Shown here one piece after another: positions 54,401 through 64,000 of a stretch of DNA of 64,000 nt (position 1 is the stretch's first letter; each line of letters opens with the position of its first letter). Location: contig NC_051093.1 in the NCBI RefSeq assembly GCF_901709675.1, forward strand, positions 4,547,053 to 4,611,052. The letters are read 5' to 3'. This stretch comes from Syngnathus acus (Eukaryota > Chordata > Actinopteri > Syngnathiformes > Syngnathidae). A program made the position numbers and the translations under genes. The notes under the pieces were generated by a model. The model was not told where the DNA came from. It worked only from the letters and a program-made list of their open reading frames with translations, and did not search any database.

Positions 54401-57400
54401 GTGATGCGCGGAGACTTTACTCTGCATTTGCCCCTTAGATAAGATAAGATAAAAAGCCTTTATTGTCATTGTATGGTGGGATACAACAAAATTGGGGAAC
54501 AACTCCAAACAATAAAACAAGTCAAACAATATGTGCATATAACACAGGATACAGTACAGTAACTTGAAGTGCAGAGCAGATGAATAATTTATAATTTTTA
54601 TGCATAACAGTGCAATTTCATAGGCATATGTGTTGTGTACAGTAGCAGCAATAGAATTTATGAGTTATTTGAAGTTCAGTGCAGTGATGGCCTGTGGAAA
54701 GAAACTGTTCCTGAGTCTGTTTGTTCTGGTTCTGATGGACCGGTAGCGCTTGCCTGAGGGCAGCGGGTCAAATAAGGACACACAATCAATGAATGACCTG
54801 TCAAGTCCATCGGACTTGCAGTTTGCGAATCCGCAGACCAGGCCAGTGCGGTATACCAGAACCCCTCTGGGGTGGTCCACTCTGGCCCGGCCCCCTCGCT
54901 AGCATGCCAACATTTCCCAAGTAAAATTTAAGATGTGTGCTTAGTGTCAAGTCGAGCTCTCGAATAAAAAACACAGGCGGGGTTCCTGACTTGTAAAGTG
55001 TCGTAATTTGTTATTTGCGAGTCCGATTATCCCCCGCTAACGTCATCACAAGAGGCAAAGTACGAGCTCATAAACAGCAGGCTACAGCTGGTCCCGGTGG
55101 CCTTGCACAATTATTTGCTCCTTGATGACTGCTCAAAGACGGTTCCCGTATCTAGCCCGGTCTGAGTCAGTTACTTCAAGGAAAAGAGTCTGGATTCAGA
55201 AGAGGTGGTCTTTTTTTGGCAAGTAGTGCAGGAAGAGATTAAGGGACATTCAGAGAATTGTGCAGCAGAGTAACACTTTTACAGGAAGTGAAATCATTCA
55301 CACCAAGGCTGTGATTAAGACAAGCTCAATGAAAGAAGACTGCGAGAGTGTGCCCAAGACGGAGAAGGGTTTTTCTTCCTGGTCGCCCTTGGTGGGCTCA
55401 GGCAAGTTGTGGTGAGATAAGCAAGAGCCCAAAACTGCCCCTTTCTAGAATTGGCTGTTATTGGTCTGAGAGTCTAATCTGTTTTGTCTACCCTGATGGT
55501 CACACAAAGCCACAAAGTCAAACAGGAACAAAGAGTGACTGATGAGGCTAAACACTTAGCATCTGCTCCCGAACAAGATACACAAGCATCACCCAAGGTA
55601 CACCTGCACAATCGAATGTTTCACTACAAGATACCAGCAACCATGGCTTCCACTTTTTATGCATATTCTCTTCCTAATTTCTCCAAAAGGAGGCCAGGCC
55701 TTAGTCACATGCACCAGGAGAGCTCTTTCCTCACCCCTTGACCCGTTACAGCTGTGCCTTTGCGGACATACTTCTTGCAGCTGCTTGTGTTCCCGCTACA
55801 CTTGACCGACCCGCTTCCTGGAGGCCCGTTCGGGAGTTCAGGGCATGCGTGGTGATTTCCGAGGTATCCCCTTGTCTGATTCAGCAGGAACTGCCACTGT
55901 GGTATGTACCTTGGAAACTTTAAAGGAGCTCTGTGGTGGTTTCAGTATGGCGAAGGTAAAGTCTGACAGGCTGCAATATGAGAATGAGGCGGGGTTGTGG
56001 TTCAGACTGTAAGGGAGCTTGGTGCGGGCGGGGGGCGCTTGGCATGGAACAAATTGAGATTTATCTGCGTGTTTGGGCTTTGTGGGTTTTGGTTTTTTGG
56101 CACACCTCCAGAGGAAGTGGAAGGAACCTTCAGGTGAGATAGGACACACTGATAGAATGGTCTTGATAACACTGTTGTCTAAGGGTAAGCTTACACAACA
56201 GCAACCTTGGAAAAAGATATTTTCAAATCATATCTCCCACGTTTCCAAATGAACTGACTATGAAACCATGTCACATGTCATTAGCCAACCAGAAGTAACT
56301 TGCAGAAAAGGCACGATCGATGGAAACTCGGTGGGGGTGGTTAGGTAATCATACGTGACTCATAGTGAAACAATAGATAAAATCCTTAAGGGAAAGAACG
56401 AGTCATACTCAGGTGGACATGCCGATGCTCCTCAGCTTTTCCCTCATTACAGCTAATAGCTAACATTGGCCACTAATGGAACCTAGGAGAAGATTGCAGA
56501 CGCCTCATTAAAAGTACATCTCAGGAGAACCCATTTTAGATGCCCAAGACTTTGGCCATCCCTTCATTCAAGCTAGCGTTTCCCCCGTCGACCTGATGGT
56601 AAGAGACATTTCCAAGCCAGCCTTAGTGGGCTTATGAGCGAGCTACTAAAAGGAAACGCAATGTGATTGCATTGAGGGAAGCTAATGGATGCAACAGCAC
56701 GGCGCTACGTCCACTGAGGAGAGTCAGCAAAAGCTTTTCTTCCGTTGGCTAATAATTAGACTGCCACATATTTAATGGCACGCCTTTAGCCGCAGAAGTG
56801 ACGCCAAGTTAAATTTGTCAACAAACAATGCTCAAATGGCAGCCGGTATGGCTGACACGCGTTCACACGTCTAGAAAATACACACACACACACACACGCA
56901 GGTGAGCGTTTAATATTCCAGGCCTCGTACGCCTTGACATGTTGTTGCGTGTTGGCCGCACACAGCCTGCCAAAACACTGGAATCCTACTTACATAAATC
57001 TAGCGGCCGTCCAACGCACGCTGACATTAAAAAAACACACACACCTCACAACTTGCATGAACTCACTTTTAAATTTGTGTTTTTATTATGGGAGGAGAAA
57101 AGTAGGAACTGGGAAAAGACGGAGCGCTTATTGACGGGACTTTTGCGCTTGTCACGTTTCATGTACAGGCAGTCATTTGAAAACGATCTGTGCGTACACC
57201 GGCCTTTTGTGACTTTAAAAACGTTGTACGAGGTCGTTCGTGGAAATGACACTTTGTCAGGAACGTCTTGTCCTGCTGGAGAAAACATCCTTTAGAAAAG
57301 TCCTTTTTGGTGAGTTATAGCGAGACAGACTGAGAAGGACTGTATGTACCTGTTAATGTTTTTTTTAAAGTTCCAAAAGGCTGCCTTTGCTAACATCTTG

Positions 57401-59995
57401 CTTCAAAACAATTCTAGAAGGACGAACACAGCGACTGCAGTGTTAAGGTCGGCTTTTAAAGGCTCACCTCCAACAAATCATTGCATAATTTCGGGAGTAG
57501 AGCTCCAAGTGGCTTTATTGCTCAGCCTTAAGACCACCTGCGCAAGAAGCCAAACAGCAGGGCCTGTCCTTGCACGCTCGCCTCACATGATAAACACTCG
57601 ATTGTGACCTCTGGGTGGCTGGACATTTCAGGTTTAGCTGCAGGCCGCAGCGCCTTGTCAGGTCAAGAAGACCCCGCCCCCTTCCATAGTCCCACAACTA
57701 CCAGGAATGCACGCACGCTAATAAACAGCCAAGGAAAAAGCATTCTGCTGAACCAGAAGCAGAATATCCATCACCAGTGTGTCAGAGAAGCGCAAAAAAA
57801 CAGCCGAGCCTGCTTATTGACGCACAACCAAGAGCCAAAGAAGCGCTGCAGACAGATTAGAGTCAATTCCAAACGACACATCATCCTTTTTTTGTTAGCG
57901 CTTCATTGTGAGGTAAATACTATTTGAATTAGCCAGTTCTGCAAAAAAAAAAAAAAAAAAAGCTCGGAGCATTTCGGGATCCCTCTCAAGCTGATAACAT
58001 AATGAGGACGGGATGCTCGAGGCTGAAATTCCACAGTTACAGTAGTCAATGAGCCCCTTCACGGGACGAAGAACGCCGCCAGGTCAAATCGTCTGCTGAT
58101 GGCATTTTTTTTTTGTGGGCAAATTGTGTTAGTCAGAGATAAGAGGATTTGGCCAAAAGAAGGAGTCAATTCATTGCCAATAAGTCGCGCCATTCACTCC
58201 GGGATGCCCCCAGATGAGTCAAGGTCAGGCCTCTGCAGATAAGCAACGTGAGACCGGCAGGATGCGCACCAGACTGCATGCCATCCAGTTTAGGACTTGC
58301 TTTGTTGAATTCCAATCACAGGGCCAGTGCAAGTCTTCAGAATCTACATGTGTATTTAAAAAACAAAGAAAGTGGTCCCATCTTCCAATTCGTAAAGCCT
58401 TCCATCATCCTCCATGAACCAGGAAGTAGCCTGCTAGCTAACAGTTGTACAAACAATCCCAAGTAAGGCGGTCCACTCCACTTTTGTTTAGAGTTGGGCC
58501 TCGTTGAAAATCTATTGTTGTGACATTCTCCAAAAGCACCACTCCCTTAACAATACACTTTGTAATAGGCCCATAACTGTGTAACTCATCATTTGATTGT
58601 TTTTTCCACTCGTGTATCTGAAATCACAAAACCATCTGACATCCGCTTTGCTTATTTCCAGCTTGAGACGCAACATGGCTAAGGAGGATGTACAGCGAAG
58701 GCGGTAGGTGGCTTCCACTTTCATGGGATTTCCTCCATCATGTTGACTGATGCTCGCCGCTTCTTAAACACAAAAGCTTGGCTAAGCTAAGTTGCTGAGG
58801 TTAGCAACGACAAGAGCAAGGTTAAATAATAAACCCGACGTTCTTGCTAGTTTAACCGTCACACAAGACATCGGACCAGTTAGTCTGCCTGAGCAGGTTA
58901 CACCTCTCCGTCACTTACTTTCTCCTCTCTTAATAAGTCATTTTAATAAACGCTCAAATTAAAATAGGTCATGTTATGGTAATAATTTTTTCTTTTACTG
59001 CTACACCACAAATCTCTGCTGCACACCTCAAAACATAACCCGCCTGTGGTTTGGTCACTATTAAATCTGTCGTGTTTTTAAAACTATATATATATAAAAC
59101 CAAAATTACTCTCTGGCACAATGCTCGTCAAGCACTCATTAACACACAGGCATGAACATGTTTTGTTCGTTAACAATTGTAACTGAAAACGTGCCGCCCT
59201 TTTCTACGCTTCATTGTTGTTCACCATTGATGATGTGAATGACTGCCAATAAGCAATATAAACTTGAAAGTTTTCATTTGGAACAGCTTAATGCACTCAA
59301 TATTGCAGTATTAAGTGCTATTCTAACAAACCCAACCATTGTTTTGCACCGAAAAACGAAATTACGCTGTAAAAAAAATAGTCATTACAGATATTACGCC
59401 TCGTGTTCACTTATTCCACTTTTATTGTCAGTGTGGGGCCGTGTTTGCTGTTATTCTAATGCGATCCAAGCTTCCAGCTGAGCACTGTAAATTATGTGGC
59501 TGACATTCAATGTACCCGAGCACAGCTCTGTTTTCATCCCAATTCCCACGTTCTTCTCCCGGGAACTTTAGGGTGAGGGGAGGTTACCATGGGAACTGAT
59601 GAATTCCTGGGACAACTGCACTCAGCCCCATTCTTCCCACCCTCCTATCCCTCTACAGGGAACACTTTCATTTGGGCTATTTGGAAGGAGGGGAAAACAA
59701 ATTCCTCGCAATTTCCCCCCCAAAGGCAACGACTGCACTTTGCATGCACTTTGCATGTGTGGCTCAAAGCAATTAATGGATGTGATTTGTTATTTGAAGC
59801 CTTACCGACACACAGGCATATTACATCCAAACCGACGAGCATCTTCCTCTTGGTGCAGATGGAGCTATCCTCCTCCTCCTTGTCGGGCTTGCTGAGAAAA
59901 TGCTTCCCAGCACCGTTCTCCTTCCCCTCCCCGGCCCCGTCACTGTCAGCCAGCCGGGGCAGCGTGCTGCTCCCGTGGGCATTAAACTTTTGCAT
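48449..59995 (-). CDS. Phospholipid phosphatase, PLPP/LPP family (PLPP3-like), six exons, 324 aa
   Basis: An integral membrane enzyme that dephosphorylates phosphatidate, lysophosphatidate, ceramide-1-phosphate and sphingosine-1-phosphate, with its active site outside the cell or in the lumen. Exons in transcript order: 59806-59995, 50781-50938, 50427-50713, 50296-50353, 49207-49383, 48449-48553. GT-AG sites and phases close to 975 bp. The PAP2 motifs are complete: C1 [10 protein letters not shown]2 FFSGHASF, C3 [13 protein letters not shown], giving catalytic His in motifs 2 and 3. The first helix begins [12 protein letters not shown] across the exon 1/2 junction. Sequons NIT and NCT lie in the loop before motif C2. 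[17 protein letters not shown] and the MQ start resemble PLPP3. The RGD loop motif of human PLPP3 is absent, and the tail ([13 protein letters not shown]) differs. An upstream in-frame Met at 60034 is possible. The exact paralogue is uncertain; PLPP2 or a fish-specific copy is possible. Confidence 0.93.
50939..59805 (-). other. Long first intron of the phospholipid phosphatase gene
   Basis: An 8.9-kb intron with strong ends (donor gtaagg at 59805, acceptor catcag at 50939). It contains a LINE fragment at 54434-54893, a C run at 54078-54094, a CA tract at 56881-56897 and an A run at 57943-57961. Open frames at 53053-53352, 53506-53745 and 57344-57927 have no splice context or known motif. I see no nested gene. 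Confidence 0.7.
54434..54893 (-). mobile_element. L2/CR1-type LINE 3' fragment in PLPP intron
   Basis: On the minus strand, 54880-54665 encodes the LINE C-terminal signature [19 protein letters not shown] then [12 protein letters not shown], followed by a stop, an untranslated stretch (tttattgtcattgtatggtg complement) and a 3' end of tandem TTATC pentamers at 54437-54452. It is 5' truncated near 54893. The same family type occurs at 19641-20118 and 31136-32580, each with a different terminal tandem unit. Confidence 0.8.
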
Positions 59996-61697
59996 GTCCC
60001 GCTCACGCAACTCGCTCCAAAAAAAGTCGCTCAAATGCTAATGCTTACTGGTAGCAGATTAAAGTCTGGTGACAAGTGTCAGAGGTTTTTCAGTCCGTCC
60101 GCCGGTGCCAAAAATCCATGGTTTTTAAGGAAAAGTTGACCGTGAGACTCCGGGAAAGCAAGCCGCTCGTGGGTGCTTGCGCTGCGGGCATCCGGTACCC
60201 AACAGTGCCGATGGTCCCGGTGAAGAGTGCTGCAAGTGGGCGGGCAAGCACACTCCACAACTTCTCTAACCGTCCTCCCGAACCGCAATCACGTTTGTGT
60301 CAAACACACAAGAGGGAAAACTTTTTTTTCTGCGGACTAAAACTTCAAAGTAATCTTCCGGTGTGACGATTTTACTTTCATCGCTTTGATGTTGCACTTC
60401 CGGTACGGTTTTGCGTTAGCTTAACTGTAATCACTGCCCAACATTAAATCGATGTGCAATTCGGAGCTGACCCGTTCGATCGGCATCTGACCTACAACAC
60501 AACATTGACTCATCCACTGTCACGATGCCAGGCCTAACAAACTGCAAGACACTTCATTAGGTACACGTACTTTCTCATGAAAAGAAATGTCAAACAGATC
60601 AAAGTCCATCGTGTACCGTGCCTCACGTCCAAAGGTCAGCTCGGATAGATTCCAGCACAATGGAAATATATGAATGTGCAAAACCTGAATGTTCCCCAAT
60701 TTAATTCACCAAACAATAAGAGTATATTACATTCGGTAAATTACACCATAAAGATTTATAGGTTAGAATTAGTTCCACCACTAAAGTGGTCAGTCAACTG
60801 AGTTGTAAAATTTACAGGTCCTCTTCGTTGAGTTACTTTGTAACATTTGACAAGATGTAATCAGTTTATTTGATGTGGTGGTTTGGGGTTTGGTCCCACC
60901 ACTTCGCTCATTCTCATGTTGAGGATATTTACGCGCCTCCAGCACCACCATGTGTTCACGGGTGGTAACTGCAGCAACTAACACTGGACTTGCCAATTAC
61001 CTTGCCTTGCATTAAAATTCAGTAGTGTTGTAGATGTAAGTGTTAGTAGACTGTGAGAAAATAGATTTTTTTCCTGAGTAAAAAAAAATTGTTAACATGT
61101 AAACTCTACACAATTGCACTGACTAAGCAACTGGATCATTCGTCATTCCTGTCTACTTTCCATTGTCGCTGAATCTTGTCAAACTTCAACTTTCAAATGA
61201 AAAGCTTTTGCAACAATAATCCCTTAAATAATATGAAAAGCCTACTAACAATTACTCATGTCATTTTTACTAACATAAAATCAACAAATTCCCAATTTGC
61301 TTGGTATTTGTTTTTCTTTCCTGAAAACTTTCAAATATGACTGAGGCTTGCACAAACAAATGCACTCAAAACAAAACAAAAAATCTCGTCTAGTTTGAAG
61401 CATATTTATATTATACATTTCTTGCTTAGACACCCGTTTGGGATTAACAAGGGTAAACAGCACCCTCTGCTGGATATTACTGCCTACTGCACAATATCTA
61501 CATTACCAATTCAAAATAAGGTAACTTGGTCATGTAGGTGTTGTTCAAAATCAAGAGTATTGATTTAATCTCTGATGGGCTGCGAATTAAAATTGCATTA
61601 AAATGCCACAAGGTGGCGTCAAATCAATATTAACAAGTCACAACATTTTGAGTGACAGCATCTGAAATGGCTATAAATAAGCTTAATTTGACATCAA
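59996..61697. other. PLPP 5' flank and intergenic spacer to tnfsf14
   Basis: The first 400 bp upstream of the PLPP start are comparatively GC- and CpG-rich (60070-60300) and probably contain its promoter and 5' UTR. A fragment of a dispersed repeat, cttcattaggtacac, is at 60551-60565 and also occurs at 21480-21494 and, in part, at 8299-8312. The rest is AT-rich and includes the probable 3' UTR of tnfsf14 next to 61697. No gene seen. Confidence 0.5.
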
Positions 61698-63471
61698 TTA
61701 TATCATAAATGCACCAAAGATGCTCTCGTAGGCAATAACCTGCACTATTTTCGAGGTGTCGCTGACTTTGACAAACAGGGCGTCATCTTTGTGCAGATGG
61801 AAAACCCCGCCGAGGAAAGAATTGCTGATGTTGCCGTCTGAGGAGGAATGTTTCCTGGCCTGAAGGAGGACAACGGGGCCAGCGGAATGCCGGCGAGTGC
61901 GCATCTTGACGATGTGGTGGAAGACGCCGTGGCTGTGAAAGGACAATTTGCAGTAGACAAAGTAGAAACCTTCCCGACGGATCAGCAGACTCCCGTCCTT
62001 GTAGTCCATGCCGCGGAGGAGGTGGTCCGAAATGAGGCTCCAGCCTACGAAGCCTTTGCCGTGAACCACATCTTTGCCACCTGAGGGTAATTCACATCGA
62101 CACTGTCCCAATATCCCACATTTAGCTAAATAAAAGAGTCGCACTTGTCAGACTCACCCATCAGGCGTGCCACTGGTTTGGAAAGAGGGAAACAAGGTTT
62201 GCAAGTATATCGAGATGCATTTTTTTCTGGTGGGGGAGGAAGAAAAAGAGGAATATTATTTACAGTGGTAAAAGAAAAAAAAGTCTACACACCCCTGTTT
62301 GAATGTAAGGTATTTGTGACTTTTAAAAAATGAAATCAAATCTCTTTTTTTAAAAAAAAAAAAAAAAAATCGAATGTAATTTGTACACTTATAATCCGTT
62401 GCACAATTGTGCACACCCTCCCATAATGTCGTAGCACTTGTTGGACTCACCGATCTGGCGTGCGAGTGGTTTGGGAGTAGGGGTATGACGAGTGGAAGTG
62501 TGAGGAAATGCACTTTTTTCTGTCGAGGGAGGAGGAAAACCAGTGACATCGTTTACAGATATAAAAAGTCTACACACCCCTGTTTAAAAAACCATATTTG
62601 TGATATGAAAACCAGACCAAGATAAATCTATAAGGAGGAAAAGAAGTCCACCATTAACGTATAACCTGTACTTCTCTATTGTTAAAATGTTGTTGCACAA
62701 GTGTGCACACCCTTTTGTAACTGTTCTGGAAGGCTTTTCCTGACATGGCTGTTATGCAGACGTTTTATATACAGCTTATGTGTTTGCTGACATTTTGCTT
62801 ACCTTCAGTCAACTTGGAGAATGACATTGACGGTGCCTGCAATGCAAAGTCAAATAGATTTCCATGAGACATGTCAAACCCTTAAGAGATGCTTGTGTGA
62901 GAAAAGAAGAACGTGACCACTTCCTTTTGCCACATTCGCCTCTGTGTACAGTTTGTCTTTTGCCATTGACGAGCAACCTCAAGACCCTGACAGGAAATGC
63001 TCACTCTTTTTAATCTTTTATGTTCACTCGTTATAATATAACTGGCCATGACACCAAACCAACTGAACATTGTAACCTTTCAAGAGTTGGAATCAGGTGG
63101 AGTAACTCGAGTCAAAATGGCTGCCACTCCACAAGATATTATTTACAAATTTAATGTCAATCATTTGGAATAAAAATTAATGTCGTTAAAAAGAAATTTA
63201 ATACATGGTCACAGTGAAAATAGAATGTAATTTTTCTTAAATTAAAATCTAAATCCTAACAAAAAAAAATACTTACCCCTACTAACTGATTTGAATGCAG
63301 GTAGAAGATGAGCAGCGCTTCCACGACGAGCCCGGTCAGAGCCACACTCACCAGCACAAAAAGGAGCGTCTGGGCCAGGCTGCTGCACCGCCGGTTCCGG
63401 CCCGCTCGGGGCGGTAGCGGAGGGGCGCCGGTTTGGCTGTCCACAAAGTACACAGACGGTCGGTGCCTCAT
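61698..63471 (-). CDS. tnfsf14: TNF superfamily ligand, LIGHT-like (TNFSF14), with duplicated exon 3
   Basis: A type II membrane cytokine. Mammalian LIGHT binds HVEM and the lymphotoxin-beta receptor to costimulate T cells. Exons in transcript order: 63277-63471, 62803-62836 (34 bp), exon 3a 62451-62519 or 3b 62158-62226 (69 bp each), 61698-62080. Using one copy of exon 3, the frame is 681 bp, 226 residues, close to human LIGHT at 240. Residues 1-31 are cytoplasmic; the helix is TLLFVLVSVALTGLVVEALL. The stalk follows, then the TNF domain begins at KPLARQIG or KPVARLMG (compare KPAAHLTG). It continues GFVGWSLISDHLLRGMDYKD, SLLIRREGFYFVYCKLSFHS and SFLGGVFHLHKDDALFVKVS, and ends FGAFMI, like the FGAFMV end of LIGHT. 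An upstream in-frame Met at 63609 is possible; the chosen start gives a typical short tail. Confidence 0.9.
62158..62226 (-). other. tnfsf14: tnfsf14 exon 3b (alternative or tandem copy)
   Basis: A 69-bp exon encoding EKNASRYTCKPCFPLSKPVA followed by RLMG, phase 1 at both ends, with caccag acceptor and gtgagt donor. Compared with exon 3a it adds a Cys-x-x-Cys pair in the stalk. It is separated from exon 4 by a 77-bp intron. It lies in a tandem duplication of about 295 bp. Confidence 0.8.
62451..62519 (-). other. tnfsf14: tnfsf14 exon 3a (alternative or tandem copy)
   Basis: A 69-bp exon encoding EKSAFPHTSTRHTPTPKPLA followed by RQIG, phase 1 at both ends, with cgacag acceptor and gtgagt donor. 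The stalk is Thr/Pro-rich and lacks cysteine. Because 3a and 3b have the same length and phase, either one or both can be included without shifting the frame. Confidence 0.8.
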
Positions 63472-64000
63472 GTCTATGCAGGAGCAAAACTGAGTCGAAT
63501 AGTTCGATGGTTGAGAGGTGAGAAAATGAGTAGATGGGTGGGCTTCTTTGTGGTTACCCCAGTAACGCGTACAATGTAGCGGCAGTACTTTAGGTTTGAT
63601 TACGTACAAGGTGACAACTTGATAGCTGCAGACAGTTACTGAATTGAATGTTCAAACTATTTTTAAGGTTATAGTGGTGACCCGTGTCAGTTATATTTGT
63701 AACTTTTAAATACTATGCGTTTGCATTTCATCTTTAAGAACTGTTTTCTTTCACACATTTGCTCGGCTACGTTAACAGGGGTGTCAAACTCACTTTTGTG
63801 GTAGGCCGCATTGAATTCATCGTTTCCTTTGGAGGACCATCATGACTGTCAATGCCTTGTATTACATACAGTAAACTAGTTTTGAAATCTGAGACGAGTA
63901 AAAATTATTCAAATATTTTAAAAAGATGAATGGTAATAAAAATTGCTAGTAATTGATCTATTTTTCAAAAGCGAACACAATTTGTAATTTTATTATTCAC
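63472..64000. other. 5' flank of tnfsf14 with a dispersed repeat fragment
   Basis: The frame of exon 1 stays open up to 63609, so the 5' UTR or an alternative start may be here. The segment 63777-63840 (aggggtgtcaaactcac, ggccgcattgaattc) is a common type of fish dispersed repeat, also present inverted at 39115-39147. No other gene seen. Confidence 0.55.

Larger units (their letters stand above)
62140..62725. repeat. Tandem duplication of about 295 bp carrying exon 3 of tnfsf14
   Basis: The left unit (about 62140-62425) and right unit (about 62430-62725) share, in order, the exon 3 block with donor, the poly-T acceptor region, aaaagtctacacacccctgttt (62280-62301 and 62564-62585), and gcacaa-tgtgcacaccc (62401-62418 and 62695-62712). 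Both exon copies stay open, but the sequence between them has diverged noticeably. The duplication is therefore not very recent. Confidence 0.82.

Noticed and set aside
59239-59481. 80-codon plus-strand frame upstream of PLPP exon 1 territory
   Set aside because: It lies in intron 1 on the opposite strand, AT-rich, with no recognisable motif.

Overview
This is vertebrate nuclear DNA, most likely from a spiny-rayed (percomorph-type) teleost fish. Genes are split by GT-AG introns, many of them only 75-500 bp. L2/CR1-type LINE 3' ends, a short teleost 'CCATCCATTTTCT' dispersed repeat, a TA-flanked MITE and many microsatellites lie between exons. No bacterial, phage, rRNA, tRNA or CRISPR feature was seen.

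Layout. (1) 1-11051: non-coding, most likely a long 5' intron of the next gene. (2) 11052-27861, plus strand: adgrl1 (latrophilin-1), 21 exons from the olfactomedin domain to the stop codon. Every exon phase joins. The signal peptide and lectin exons lie upstream of the window. (3) 27862-36564: the adgrl1 3' UTR, then intergenic DNA with a 5'-truncated LINE that keeps a 409-codon reverse-transcriptase frame. (4) 36565-37466, minus strand: a six-exon gene I do not recognise. It encodes a 177-residue single-pass membrane protein with a signal peptide, six cysteines and five N-glycosylation sequons. Its first exon and promoter are repeated in tandem upstream (38194-38254 and about 38455-38660). 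It is flanked by two near-identical 464-bp direct repeats. (5) 38663-47130: repeat-rich intergenic DNA with a roughly 500-bp MITE. (6) 48449-59995, minus strand: a six-exon phospholipid phosphatase (PLPP/LPP family, closest to PLPP3 by memory) with an 8.9-kb first intron. (7) 61698-63471, minus strand: a TNF ligand, called tnfsf14 (LIGHT). It carries two tandem 69-bp copies of exon 3 in identical phase.

The genes do not form an operon or one pathway. ADGRL1 is a neuronal adhesion GPCR, PLPP a membrane lipid phosphatase and TNFSF14 an immune ligand. In human, relatives of all three (ADGRL1, PLPP2, TNFSF14) map to 19p13, which suggests an old linkage group. The most novel content is the unrecognised glycoprotein gene with its repeated first exons, and the duplicated alternative exon of the TNF ligand. 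Exon coordinates were assembled by hand from splice sites, phase and family similarity. No search was run.
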